From: Methyloversatilis sp.
GTDB lineage: Bacteria; Pseudomonadota; Gammaproteobacteria; Burkholderiales; Rhodocyclaceae
Direction: 5' to 3'
Length of the DNA: 64,000 bases
Assembly: GCF_030698125.1 (NCBI RefSeq)
Contig: NZ_JAUYNV010000047.1
Span: forward strand, 30,532 to 94,531
The notes under the pieces are model-generated. The model had not been told where the DNA came from. It ran no database searches and worked only from the letters and a program-made list of their open reading frames with translations. Position 1 is the first letter of the stretch. Each line of letters begins with the position of its first letter. A program made the translations under genes and the position numbers. This document shows, piece by piece, positions 1 through 7,967 of this stretch.

Positions 1-1018
1 CGTCGACCGACACACCGGGCGAGCTGCTGTCGACCACGCCGATGCGGTCGGCCCGGATCAGCGGGGCAAGTGCTGCACCCTGGGCCAGCCTCGGCCGCTG
101 TTCGAAGGCGGCGATGACGGACGTTTCGCCCTGGCGCGCCCCCTCGGACAGAAAGGCCGTGGCGAGCGTGCTCTTGCCGGAACCCGACGGGCCGGCCACC
201 AGCAGCGAAAAGCCGCGCGGCAGGCCGCCACCCATCATGTCGTCCAGACCGGGTACGCCCATGCCCACCCGGGCAGCGCCGGCCGCCGTGCGGTCGATGC
301 GCGGTGCGCCGGATACCTGCGGCGGTGCGAACACGTGAATGCCGGAGTTCTTGATGCGGAAGGTGTGCAGGCCGGGCAGGGAAGGCTGGCCGCGCATCTT
401 CATGATTTCCATCTTGCGCACCATCGAATTGCGTTCGACGCTCTGGCGCAGCCAGATCAGGCCGTCGGCGACGGTGAAGATCGGGTTCGGGTCGCAATCG
501 CTGAAGTATTCGCCGATCAGGAAGGTGGTCGCCTGCCAGCTCGTCATCAGCACGCCGAGATTCTGGATGAAGTGCTGCAGCGTGATGAAGGACGTGCCTT
601 CGTTCTGGCTCGCCAGAATGACCGACCGGAAGGAATCGACGAATACCAGCCCCGGTCCGCGCGCTTCCACCTCGGCTACGATGTGTTCGAGCACCTTGTC
701 CAGATTGCCGCAAGCGACATCGTCGGCCAGATTCACGAAGCGGATCGAGCGGTTCAGCTTGTCCAGTTCGAAAAACTCGAACTGCTGCTGATAGCGCAGC
801 ATCTTCAGCGGCGGCTCGCCCAGCACGGTGAAATAGATCGCCGGCCGCTCGGGCGTGGCCAGTGCGAACATGATCTGGTGCGCCAGCGTGGTCTTGCCGC
901 AGCCCGGTGGGCCGGCGATCAGATTGCAGGAAAACTCCGGCAGCCCGCCGCCGAGCACTTCGTCCAGCCCTGGAACACCCGTCTTCAGACGATTGATGCT
1001 TGCTTTGCCGGTGGTCAT
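1..1018 (-). CDS. KaiC-like RecA-fold ATPase, two KaiC domains (partial)
   Basis: Cytoplasmic P-loop ATPase of the KaiC/RadA superfamily. The frame starts at ATG 1018 and runs off the window at base 1, so the C-terminus is missing. The first KaiC domain has Walker A GPPGCGKTT at residues 36-44 and Walker B LVFVDS near 124-129. The second starts near residue 255 with GVPGLDDMMGGGLP and has Walker A GPSGSGKST near 276-284. The catalytic Glu pair of cyanobacterial KaiC is reduced in both halves: GEPP in the first and FEQRP in the second. The start overlaps the upstream gene by 4 bp (ATGA), so translation is probably coupled. No kaiB or kaiA lies beside it. Non-cyanobacterial KaiC homologues often have signalling roles other than a clock; the role here is unknown. 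Confidence 0.9.
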   Translation of the reverse strand, partial: MTTGKASINRLKTGVPGLDEVLGGGLPEFSCNLIAGPPGCGKTTLAHQIMFALATPERPAIYFTVLGEPPLKMLRYQQQFEFFELDKLNRSIRFVNLADDVACGNLDKVLEHIVAEVEARGPGLVFVDSFRSVILASQNEGTSFITLQHFIQNLGVLMTSWQATTFLIGEYFSDCDPNPIFTVADGLIWLRQSVERNSMVRKMEIMKMRGQPSLPGLHTFRIKNSGIHVFAPPQVSGAPRIDRTAAGAARVGMGVPGLDDMMGGGLPRGFSLLVAGPSGSGKSTLATAFLSEGARQGETSVIAAFEQRPRLAQGAALAPLIRADRIGVVDSSSPGVSVD

Positions 1019-1590
1019 TGCGAGGTGTCCTGCGCGGCGGAGCCGCTTGAAGTGTTGTCGAGTACCGGCCGCAGCAACCTCTCGGTCAGTGATGCACCGA
1101 TGAGTGTCGACAGCAGATCACGGAAATTGCCGAGCAGCGCACCATGAGCGGCTTCGGCTTCGGCTTCGGCTTCGGCCTGCAGCAGCAATGCACTGCGCAG
1201 CGACACCAGTACATCCTGCCCGGCCGCGGCGTCACACACCGGAGCGAGCCAGGGATGAGTGTCACGCGTCAGGTAAAGGCTGCGTTTTAGGAGCGCGGTC
1301 ATGCCGCGCTGGCCGATGAGGGGTGAAAGACTTGCGTGCAGCGTCTGCCATGCGGCTACGGTCGCATCGATCCTGGATGAAGCCGGAAGTGGCGGGGTGG
1401 CGGCATCCGCCTGGTGAGATCCCGCTTTCCGGACGTCTCGTGAGTCGCTTTGCATCGATGGTCCGGTGATGGTTGGCTCGCGGCTGCCTGCCGATGGTAC
1501 GCCCCGGGACAGTTCTTCCGTCCGGCTTTTCGCGCCGACGCCCCCGGACTGCCTGCGGTGCGGCAGCAGTCGGGCGGCCGGGCGCGGCAT
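1015..1590 (-). CDS. hypothetical protein upstream of KaiC-like ATPase
   Basis: Unrecognised soluble protein of up to 191 residues, with no signal peptide or membrane segment. The first 45 residues are Arg/Ser-rich and weakly protein-like, so an inner ATG at 1455 (MQSDSRD...) giving 146 residues is also possible. Neither start has a clear Shine-Dalgarno. The C-terminal half is helical and contains an Ala-Glu dipeptide run encoded by a GCTTCG repeat on the plus strand. The gene begins 10 bp after the OmpA-like gene and overlaps the KaiC-like start by 4 bp, so it is probably co-transcribed with both. A role as a KaiC partner is inference from position only. Confidence 0.7.
   Translation of the reverse strand: MPRPAARLLPHRRQSGGVGAKSRTEELSRGVPSAGSREPTITGPSMQSDSRDVRKAGSHQADAATPPLPASSRIDATVAAWQTLHASLSPLIGQRGMTALLKRSLYLTRDTHPWLAPVCDAAAGQDVLVSLRSALLLQAEAEAEAEAAHGALLGNFRDLLSTLIGASLTERLLRPVLDNTSSGSAAQDTSQ
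1151..1174. repeat. hexanucleotide microsatellite, (GCTTCG)x4
   Basis: Four perfect tandem copies of GCTTCG lie inside the hypothetical gene upstream of the KaiC-like ATPase and encode alternating Ala-Glu. The unit is six bases, so slippage would change protein length by two residues without shifting the frame. Confidence 0.9.
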
Positions 1591-1600
1591 CCCGTGTCGG

Positions 1601-2518
1601 TTAATTGCTTGACACTCCGCTCGGCGGCGGTCCGAAAACGATGTCCACGCGCCGGTTCATCTGGCGACCGGCGGCCGTGTCGTTGCCGGCCACCGGCTGA
1701 TCTTCGCCGAATGCGCGGGTGCTCAACCGGTCGGACGCCACACCGAGCGTGACCAGTTCGGCCATCACGGCATTCGCCCGGCGCCCGGACAGCGCGAGGT
1801 TGCTCGCGGCGGAGCCCACGCTGTCGGTGTAGCCCTCGATCGTTGCGCTGCGTTGCGGGTTGCGCTTGAAGAAATCGGCCAGCCGGATCATGTCGGCCGA
1901 CCCGCTGGACAGCAGATCCGCCTTGCCGCTGTAGAACAGCACGCCGCCCAGCGTGACGACCATGCCGCGGTCGGTCTTCTTCGCATTCAGGGCCGTCAGT
2001 TCCGCTTCCAGCGTTTCGACGCGCGACCGGCTCTGTTCCATGCTGGCCCGGTCGCGCAGGGCGGACGATTCGGCTTCGGCAAGCTGCGTGCTCTTGACCT
2101 GGTTGCGTTGCTCGGATGCGATCAGCTCGCGCCGCGTGCTGTCTGCCTCGGCCGTCCGTTCGGCCAGCCGCATGCGGTCGCGCTCGGCTGCCGCACCGGC
2201 GGTCACGGCCTGTGCCGCCCGACCGGCTGCGGTTTCGCGGGCGATCAGGATGCGCTGGTCGGCCAGATAGGCGAGGTGGTCGACGGTGTCCTTGCGCGTG
2301 CCCGCCGTCCAGGCCTGTTCGGCCTTGCTGACGGACGCTTCCGCGTCGCGCAGTTCATCGGCGGCCAGCGCGCTGACTTGCGGGTCGCTGCGTGCGGCGA
2401 CGACGCGTTCGCGTGACTGGTCGAGTGCGCTGTTGCGCTCGGGCACGCTGCTGCAGGCGGCCAGCGAGGCGCCGAACAGGGCGATGCACAATGTGCGGAT
2501 CTTGGCTTGGGGTGTCAT
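1601..2518 (-). CDS. OmpA-family lipoprotein with DUF4398-like N-terminal region
   Basis: Predicted outer-membrane lipoprotein that binds peptidoglycan. The N-terminus is a lipoprotein signal ending in the lipobox LAAC (Cys22). Residues about 25-100 resemble DUF4398 (helical), residues about 100-180 are a charged coiled-coil stretch, and the C-terminal ~115 residues are an OmpA domain with the typical TIEGYTDSVGS, LSGRRANAV and NRRVDIVF segments. Length 305 residues fits this architecture. It follows the DUF4398 lipoprotein gene by 30 bp and precedes the hypothetical/KaiC pair by 10 bp on the same strand, suggesting one transcript. Likely role: tethering or sensing at the cell envelope. Confidence 0.9.
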   Translation of the reverse strand: MTPQAKIRTLCIALFGASLAACSSVPERNSALDQSRERVVAARSDPQVSALAADELRDAEASVSKAEQAWTAGTRKDTVDHLAYLADQRILIARETAAGRAAQAVTAGAAAERDRMRLAERTAEADSTRRELIASEQRNQVKSTQLAEAESSALRDRASMEQSRSRVETLEAELTALNAKKTDRGMVVTLGGVLFYSGKADLLSSGSADMIRLADFFKRNPQRSATIEGYTDSVGSAASNLALSGRRANAVMAELVTLGVASDRLSTRAFGEDQPVAGNDTAAGRQMNRRVDIVFGPPPSGVSSN

Positions 2519-2548
2519 CTGGGGCTCCTGATGCGCTGACCGTTCAGG

Positions 2549-2971
2549 TCAGCGAACGATCTTGCGGTTGATTTCTTCCTGCAGCACGCGGGCGGCGTTC
2601 TGCGACTCGGTGGCGCTGCGCTGCGAGCGCACCGACTGGGCGTGCGCTTCGGCAACGTGGGCATCGAGTTCGGCCTGCTCGGCCAGCTGGCCGGCGCGTT
2701 CGTAGTCCTTGTTCACCACCGCCTGGCGGGCACGGGTGAGCTTGCCGATGGCGATCTGCAGTTCGGCCGGCGCGTTTTCACGGGTGCCGGCGCTGCTGGC
2801 CCGCTCGACTGCGGCTTCGGCAACCGCCATCTTTTCCACCGGTGGCGGTGTTGATGCGCAGGCGCCGAGCAACAGGGCGGCCAGTGCCAGTGCGAGCAGG
2901 GGCCAGGTCGTGCGGACCGCATCCGGCAGTGACGACGCGGAGCGGGTGTGCGTGGGGGTGTGCGTGGTCAT
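2549..2971 (-). CDS. DUF4398 domain lipoprotein
   Basis: Small predicted lipoprotein of 140 residues. I chose ATG 2971 because it is preceded by AGGGA at suitable distance and gives a proper signal sequence; an upstream in-frame start at 3160 adds an Arg-rich, non-signal extension. The signal ends at the lipobox LLGAC, followed by a short Thr-Pro linker and a helical DUF4398 domain rich in Ala and Glu. Members of this family often sit beside OmpA-domain lipoproteins carrying the same domain, as here. It is the first gene of the apparent operon leading to the KaiC-like ATPase. The function is not established. Confidence 0.85.
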   Translation of the reverse strand: MTTHTPTHTRSASSLPDAVRTTWPLLALALAALLLGACASTPPPVEKMAVAEAAVERASSAGTRENAPAELQIAIGKLTRARQAVVNKDYERAGQLAEQAELDAHVAEAHAQSVRSQRSATESQNAARVLQEEINRKIVR

Positions 2972-3243
2972 CGTGTTTCCCTGGGCTGTGTATCCATCGG
3001 CGATAGCCGGATCGCCGGTTACCGTTTGAAGCTTGAGGCGTACCTTGAACGCAGGCGGATCGGCTGTCTGTCTGTTGGCGCACATCTGCCCCGGCGAGCG
3101 CCTGAGTGCCGGGCGGACGCAGTGCGGCAGCGTACAGACCGCAGCGCGCCTGTCGCGCACAGTCCCGTTGCACTGGCGCCGGACGCTCGCGCTGCGGCCC
3201 TCTGCCGGAGCGGGGCGACTTTTGCGCCGCCTCGGGAGCCGTC

Positions 3244-4539
3244 ATGCAAACAAGTCCACAGATCGAACAGACCCGGCGACGACGGGTGATCCGGCGTCTG
3301 CTGGACGAACTCGCGTCGTGCGATCCGGATGACGACGCCTACGAGCGCAAGCTCGAACTGCTCGGCAGGCGCATCGCGCGGCGCGTTCCGCCGACTGCGG
3401 GCCACACAGCGTCCGCTCGCGCAGGCGGGACAGGGCGCAGGTCGCCCCCGGCGTCTGTCTGGCAACCCTTCTGGCGTCGGCAGCGTGCCCGACTGGCGAG
3501 GCTGGGCGGCGTGTTGCTGAAGATGGTCAGGGTCGCCTCCACGCGCGCAGCGGACAATCCGCACCGTTCGACGACCGCCCGAACGGACGCACCCGTGGAT
3601 GACGGTTCCAGTGGTCTGACCGCACCGGACGGCCGGCGGGTCGGTAGGCTGATCGGCCGATTCGGGGCCGGACAGCCGGTCGCGGGCGCCGACTGCCATT
3701 ACCTGCTGTACGAACCCGCGTTCCGCACCGCAGGGCCGGCGCCGCTGCTGGTCATGCTTCATGGCTGCAATCAGGGGGCAGCCGAGTTTGCCGCCGGCAC
3801 GCGCATGAACGAGGTGGCAGAAGATTCGGGCGTTGTCGTGCTGTACCCGGAACAGTCGATAGGCGCGCATGCGCTGCGCTGCTGGAACTGGTACGCCTTG
3901 CAGGACGTGTCGAACAGCGCAGGTGATGCTGCGTTGATTGCCCGTCTGACGCGCCAGGTGATGCAGGATCAGGATATCGATCCGGCGCGCGTGTACATCG
4001 CCGGCATGTCCGCCGGCGGTGCGATGGCCGCCGTGCTGGCGCGCGACTATCCCGGGTTGTATGCCGCGCTGGGCGTGCATTCCGGCATTGCAGCCGGGCG
4101 CGCGCACGACGCCGTATCGGCGATGCGCATCATGGCGTCGGGACCGGATGCGCTGCCGCCGGACCTGCTGTCGCCGACCGAGCACGGTGCGCTGCAACTG
4201 CCGCGCATCGTGTTCCACGGCGACGCGGACACCACCGTGCATCCGTCGAATGCCGATGCGTTGTACGCCGCACAGGAACCGTCAGGCGATGGTGCGGCGA
4301 GCAGGCACGCTTCGTCCGAAGCCACGCCTGCAAGCGACGGGCAACGCGGCTACACCCGTTCCGCCCTGTTTGGTACGTCAGGCGTGAGCCAGGGCGAGCG
4401 CTGGATCATTCACGGCGCCGGCCACGCTTGGACCGGCGGCGACGGCACGCAGTCTCACACCGATGCCGCCGGACCGGATGCATCGAGACAGATGATGCGG
4501 TTCTTCCTGCAGCATCATCTGAACTCGAAAATTTTGTAG
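3244..4539 (+). CDS. PHB depolymerase family esterase (alpha/beta hydrolase)
   Basis: Serine esterase of the poly(3-hydroxybutyrate) depolymerase/LpqC type, 431 residues. ATG 3244 has GGGAG upstream and starts an uninterrupted family-like protein; an earlier in-frame ATG at 3106 adds a Cys/Arg-rich stretch and is unlikely. The oxyanion motif HGCNQ is near residue 173, the lipase box GMSAG near 254-258 (nucleophile Ser256), the acid Asp near 327-329 and the His near 394 in HGAGHAW. No signal peptide is visible, so it may act in the cytoplasm or exit by another route. The first ~150 residues are basic and variable. Whether the substrate is PHB or another ester cannot be told from sequence. Confidence 0.85.
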   Translation: MQTSPQIEQTRRRRVIRRLLDELASCDPDDDAYERKLELLGRRIARRVPPTAGHTASARAGGTGRRSPPASVWQPFWRRQRARLARLGGVLLKMVRVASTRAADNPHRSTTARTDAPVDDGSSGLTAPDGRRVGRLIGRFGAGQPVAGADCHYLLYEPAFRTAGPAPLLVMLHGCNQGAAEFAAGTRMNEVAEDSGVVVLYPEQSIGAHALRCWNWYALQDVSNSAGDAALIARLTRQVMQDQDIDPARVYIAGMSAGGAMAAVLARDYPGLYAALGVHSGIAAGRAHDAVSAMRIMASGPDALPPDLLSPTEHGALQLPRIVFHGDADTTVHPSNADALYAAQEPSGDGAASRHASSEATPASDGQRGYTRSALFGTSGVSQGERWIIHGAGHAWTGGDGTQSHTDAAGPDASRQMMRFFLQHHLNSKIL

Positions 4540-4957
4540 CGGATCCAGCCGACTGCATGCCGCTTCTCATTGCCACCGTGCGCCACGTATCGGCGCACGG
4601 GCCATCAGCGCCAGCGCGGTGACGACCCATGCGTCACGAGAAGGACGCTGACTGCTGCCAGACGAACACCGGAGCCCGGCTGTCGGGAATCATGGTTTTA
4701 CGGGGCGGGTCGCCGGCAGCGCACCCTGCGCGCCTGGCTGACGCGGTCAGGCCCGGAAATGCCGCATTCATTTTGCGGCCGTGGGTGACAGATGACTGCT
4801 CGGTGACGCACATGGCTTTTGTGTGTCAGCAGACAGACGGCATCGGGGTGACTGCGTAAGTTGCAATGGCCGGACTTCAAAGGTCCGGGTCCGTCCATGC
4901 AGCGGCCGCTCCGGCCGCGCCTGCGACGTGGCGGCAGATCACGAAAAGAGGACACCC
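4540..4957. other. intergenic region without a gene
   Basis: No convincing coding sequence. It holds a 9-bp stem-loop just after the esterase gene (4576-4600) and a second 6-bp stem-loop CCGGAC/GTCCGG at 4870-4888 about 70 bp before the next start. Short open frames here lack ribosome binding sites and look like random high-GC frames. The promoter for the small-gene run probably lies in this interval, but I see no clear -35/-10 pair. Confidence 0.6.
4576..4600 (+). terminator. stem-loop after the esterase gene
   Basis: Perfect 9-bp inverted repeat CCGTGCGCC / GGCGCACGG with a 7-base loop, 36 bp after the esterase stop codon. There is no T-run, so this may end transcription weakly or protect the 3' end of the mRNA. 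Confidence 0.45.
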
Positions 4958-5569
4958 ATGAACACACTCCGTACCCATGCGCTGGCGCTTGCCATCGGCC
5001 TTGCCTTCAGCACGGGCGTCATCGCCGAAACGATGACCAAGGCCGAGCAGAAGGCTGCCAAGGCGCAGATCACGTCCGACTACAAGGCAGCCAGGAAGGC
5101 TTGCGATTCGCTGTCCGGCAACGCCGAAGACATCTGCGAGGCAGAGGCGAAGGTCGCCGAAAAGGTCGCCAAGGCCACGCTGGAGGCGAAACGCGCGCCA
5201 TCCGCTACGGCGGACTACAACGTGCGCGTGGCGCGTGCCGATGCGGCCTACATGGTCTCCAAGGAACGTTGCGACGACCTCGCCGGCAACCCGAAGGATG
5301 TCTGCGTCGAGGAGGCCAAGGCCGCGCGCACGACCGCCAAGGCCGATGCGACGGCACAGCTCAAGATGTCGGAAAGCAATACGGCAGCGGGCGAAGCAAC
5401 GAGTGATGCGCGTGTGAAGGCGGCGGAACAGAACGCCGAGACGCGCAAGGAAGCGAAGGAAGACAAGGTCGACGCCCGCTATGACGTCGACCAGGAGAAA
5501 TGCGACAGCCTCGCGGGCGACGCGAAGGACCGTTGCATCGACGCGGCAAAGATGCGCGCCGGCAAGTAA
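4958..5569 (+). CDS. secreted Ala/Lys-rich protein with three paired-cysteine repeats
   Basis: Unrecognised periplasmic protein of 203 residues. It has a cleavable signal peptide (cut likely after GVIA, mature start ETMTKAEQ). The mature part is strongly helical, rich in Ala, Lys, Glu and Asp. It carries three repeats of the form CDxLxGxxxDxC (CDSLSGNAEDIC, CDDLAGNPKDVC, CDSLAGDAKDRC), each followed by a similar charged helix. Each repeat's two Cys are 11 residues apart and could form a disulfide. ATG 4958 has AAAGAGGA just upstream. It opens a run of small envelope genes. Similar helical proteins occur in betaproteobacteria, but I know of no assigned function. Confidence 0.85.
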   Translation: MNTLRTHALALAIGLAFSTGVIAETMTKAEQKAAKAQITSDYKAARKACDSLSGNAEDICEAEAKVAEKVAKATLEAKRAPSATADYNVRVARADAAYMVSKERCDDLAGNPKDVCVEEAKAARTTAKADATAQLKMSESNTAAGEATSDARVKAAEQNAETRKEAKEDKVDARYDVDQEKCDSLAGDAKDRCIDAAKMRAGK

Positions 5570-5632
5570 GCCAGTCGCGCATGCAGTACCTCGCGGCCAC
5601 CCGGCCGCGATACCCGGATACGAGGTCACACC

Positions 5633-5848
5633 ATGAATACGAAATCGAATGTTGCAAAGATTGCCATCTGTGCGGCACTGCTTGTCGGCCTGAGCGCCTG
5701 CTCGGGCATGTCGGCGCGTGATCGCAACACCGCCATCGGCGCAGGTGCGGGTGCGGTCGGCGGTGCGGTGCTGACCGGCGGCAGCGCGGTCGGCACGGTC
5801 GGCGGCGCCGCAGTCGGCGGCCTGATCGGCCGCGAAATCAAGAAGTAG
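5633..5848 (+). CDS. glycine-zipper lipoprotein, OsmB-like
   Basis: Small lipoprotein of 71 residues. The signal ends at the lipobox LSAC, followed by a Ser/Arg turn and a long Gly/Ala glycine-zipper segment (GAGAGAVGGAVL and GGAAVGGLIG) and a basic tail. This layout matches the OsmB/SlyB-like group of stress-induced outer-membrane lipoproteins. It lies 63 bp after the Cys-repeat gene and is followed by a strong stem-loop. Confidence 0.85.
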   Translation: MNTKSNVAKIAICAALLVGLSACSGMSARDRNTAIGAGAGAVGGAVLTGGSAVGTVGGAAVGGLIGREIKK

Positions 5849-5875
5849 TCTGACTATTGAGCGCTGGCGTGGTGC

Positions 5876-5920
5876 GGGGGGCATGGGGCGCAACCGGAAG
5901 CGGTGCCGCCCCATGACCCC
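5876..5920 (+). terminator. GC-rich stem-loop after glycine-zipper gene
   Basis: Perfect 9-bp arms CATGGGGCG (5882-5890) and CGCCCCATG (5907-5915), flanked by G-run and C-run that extend the stem, with an inner ACCG-GAAG-CGGT hairpin in the loop. No T-tract follows, so it is terminator-like rather than a classical Rho-independent terminator. Confidence 0.5.
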
Positions 5921-5953
5921 TGTCAGGTGTGTGGTTGAACGATGGAGTTTTCC

Positions 5954-6181
5954 ATGAACAAGAATGCACAAAAGCTGGGTGCGGTGATGGTTGCCGGACT
6001 GTTCCTTGCGGTGTTGTCGGGCTGTCAGAAGGAAGGCCCGGCCGAAACTGCCGGAAAGAAACTGGACGCCGCGGTCGGCAATACTTCGGACGCGATCGGT
6101 GACGCGACCGAAAAGGCGGGCGACAAGCTCGAAGAAGCCGGCGACAGCATCAAGGATGCGACGCGGGACGACGGGAAGTAA
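5954..6181 (+). CDS. small lipoprotein, late-embryogenesis-like helix
   Basis: Lipoprotein of 75 residues. ATG 5954 was chosen over 5942 because TGGAG sits 7 bases upstream of it and the signal then starts MNKNAQKL. The signal ends at LSGC. The mature part is a hydrophilic amphipathic helix with repeated A-x-D-A and E-K-A-G-D-K-L-E-E-A patterns, as in small stress lipoproteins. Function not known; the position among CsbD, DUF883 and BON genes suggests envelope stress. Confidence 0.8.
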   Translation: MNKNAQKLGAVMVAGLFLAVLSGCQKEGPAETAGKKLDAAVGNTSDAIGDATEKAGDKLEEAGDSIKDATRDDGK

Positions 6182-6434
6182 CAGGCGTTGCGGCGGGATG
6201 CCCGCAGCGCATGCGTTCCGGTCACGTAGTCCCCTCAGTCCGCCGAAGGGCGACGTCGCTGCGGTTGCGTTCGCTGCCGAACAGACACTGTTTGCCGTGC
6301 GGCACACGCTTGTCACCGACGGTGGGACCCAACCAGCAGGATGGTCAGCGCTCGATGGTTCCATCCGATCTACAACGCGGCGGGGGCGTCGGGCTGCGCC
6401 CACCCGCTGACTGCGCTTTTCCACAGGAGGCAAG

Positions 6435-6767
6435 ATGAATACGGATTTCAACGGTGGTGATACAGGCATCCAGGGCAAGAAGGATGTGCTGGTGAGCGAT
6501 GTGAAAGCGGTGGTCGGCGACGCCGATGCCCTGGTCAAACAGGTGATCGACAGCACGGCGAGCGAAATTTCTGCGGCGCGCACGAAGATCGAAACGCGTC
6601 TGTCCGATGCCCGTGCCGGCCTGGATCGCGCTGCGCATGCGGTGTCGGACAAGGTGCACCGGGCGGCAGACAACACGCGGGTGTATGTCAGCGAAAACCC
6701 GTGGAAGGCGATCGGCGTGGCCGCTGCGGCCGGACTGCTGGTGGCGCTGCTGATGCGTCGCCGCTGA
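6435..6767 (+). CDS. DUF883 family protein (ElaB/YqjD-like)
   Basis: Inner-membrane protein of 110 residues. A helical soluble part (residues about 15-85) is followed by the family's hallmark C-terminal membrane segment with a preceding ENPWKAIGVA motif and a terminal Arg-rich RMRRR-like tail. ElaB/YqjD homologues are RpoS-induced, ribosome-associated, membrane-anchored proteins in E. coli. ACAGGAGG is upstream of the start. About 250 bp of non-coding DNA precedes it. Confidence 0.9.
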   Translation: MNTDFNGGDTGIQGKKDVLVSDVKAVVGDADALVKQVIDSTASEISAARTKIETRLSDARAGLDRAAHAVSDKVHRAADNTRVYVSENPWKAIGVAAAAGLLVALLMRRR

Positions 6768-6846
6768 ACATTGTTGTCATGCACAACGCATGCGGGCGAC
6801 CTGCCTGCAGCGTTCGGGTTGTAAATGAACATCGAAAGGACACGCA

Positions 6847-7077
6847 ATGAACTGGGATATCGCGGAAGGCAACTGGAAGCAATTCAAGGGCAAGGTCAAG
6901 TCGCAATGGGGCAAGCTGACCGACGATCAGCTCGACGTGATTGGCGGCAAGCGCATCGAACTGGCTGGCCGGATCCAGGAAGCGTATGGCATCACGAAGG
7001 ACGAGGCGGAAAGTCAGATCGAACAGTTTGAAAAGTTGAACGAAGACAGCACCCGAACGCCCGACAGGCTGCCTTGA
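6847..7077 (+). CDS. CsbD family stress protein
   Basis: Soluble 76-residue protein with the CsbD signature: MNWDIAEGNWKQFKGKVK, a WGKLTDDQL segment and the IQEAYGITKDEAE helix. CsbD proteins are general-stress proteins of unknown mechanism. AAAGGA lies upstream of the start. The stop overlaps the next gene's ATG by 4 bp. Confidence 0.95.
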   Translation: MNWDIAEGNWKQFKGKVKSQWGKLTDDQLDVIGGKRIELAGRIQEAYGITKDEAESQIEQFEKLNEDSTRTPDRLP

Positions 7078-7265
7078 AACATGTTTGCCCGCGCTGCGCG
7101 TCGTCGGTCTGCCGCATCCGGCGACGGTTGGTCGACCGCCTGATCAGTCGCTTTGTATCGGTGCAGCGTTTCCGCTGTGAATCGATTCACTGTGTCTGGG
7201 AAGGCAACCTGCGGGTCGCGACAGAACCGTTACGTGGCGATGTATCAGCGAGCCCGGGCGAATGA
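7074..7265 (+). CDS. small zinc-ribbon-like protein
   Basis: Predicted 63-residue protein that starts with an ATGA overlap onto the CsbD gene. It has a CPRC pair at residues 5-8 and an RCESIHC pair near 34-40 separated by a basic segment RRRLVDRLISRF, followed by WEGNL. This CPxC...RxRCxxxxCxWEG layout is that of small zinc-ribbon proteins. The tail after residue 50 is unstructured. No function is assigned. Confidence rests on the motif plus the translational coupling. Confidence 0.65.
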   Translation: MKHVCPRCASSVCRIRRRLVDRLISRFVSVQRFRCESIHCVWEGNLRVATEPLRGDVSASPGE

Positions 7266-7325
7266 GTCCGGATCGGACTGCTGACCCGCATCGGGCAGGT
7301 ACACCGCTTTCGCGGAGCGATGATC

Positions 7326-7772
7326 ATGCATGAGATGCGACACACCATCTTGCTGCTCGAACCCGATGCGGCGCGAGCCGGGCGGATCCGCCTCCTGCTG
7401 GCAGGGCCGGCCGCGTCGTGCCTGCGTGTCGAATGGGTCACAACGCTGCCGGATGCACTGCGCTGCCTTCGCCGGCTCGAAATCGAGGTAGTAATGCTCG
7501 GCACCGAGTTATGCGAGGGCGAGGGCATCGATACACTCAGACGGATACGGCATGTGAAGCCGGATGTGCTGGTCTTGCTGATGTCCGAGCCCGGTGACGA
7601 CCCCATGCCGGACAGAGCTGGTTTTGGCGACGCTGCGCGCGGATACCCCGGTTCGAGCCGCGACACAGCGCCCGGGCTTTCGGGTGCGCCCTCGCTGTTG
7701 GACACACTGCGCCGTGGCGTCGAGGCGGAAAGACTGCAACGCCTGAACGCCGGCGCGGCGCTGACATCCTGA
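7326..7772 (+). CDS. degenerate response-regulator receiver protein
   Basis: Protein of 148 residues whose first ~90 resemble a CheY-like receiver: HTILLLEPDAARAGRIR, a second helix, then VVMLGTELCEGEGID and VLVLLMSEP. The usual phosphorylated Asp is replaced by Gly59, and the conserved Lys is not evident, so it is a pseudo-receiver. The C-terminal 50 residues are Gly/Pro/Ser-rich without a DNA-binding domain. I chose ATG 7326 because GGAG at 7314-7317 is 8 bases upstream of it and only 2 bases from the ATG at 7320. It may work by binding partners without phosphorylation. Confidence 0.75.
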   Translation: MHEMRHTILLLEPDAARAGRIRLLLAGPAASCLRVEWVTTLPDALRCLRRLEIEVVMLGTELCEGEGIDTLRRIRHVKPDVLVLLMSEPGDDPMPDRAGFGDAARGYPGSSRDTAPGLSGAPSLLDTLRRGVEAERLQRLNAGAALTS

Positions 7773-7967
7773 TTCTGTACGCCAGCGCACCGACGCACAA
7801 CTATGGCACGCGCATGCTGATCATGTTCCGGTCGGCGCCCTCGCATGGCCGGACTTTTCCTGACAGACAGGGTCGCCAAGCGCTGGTTTCGTTCATCGAA
7901 CGCGAGCGCGCGACGCCTTGCCGAGCGACGTCAGGCGCCCGTACAGCCGTTTTTCAAGGAGTATTTC

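Noticed and set aside
4877..6847. 656-codon minus-strand open frame
   Set aside because: It lies antisense to five small genes with clear signals and domains on the plus strand.
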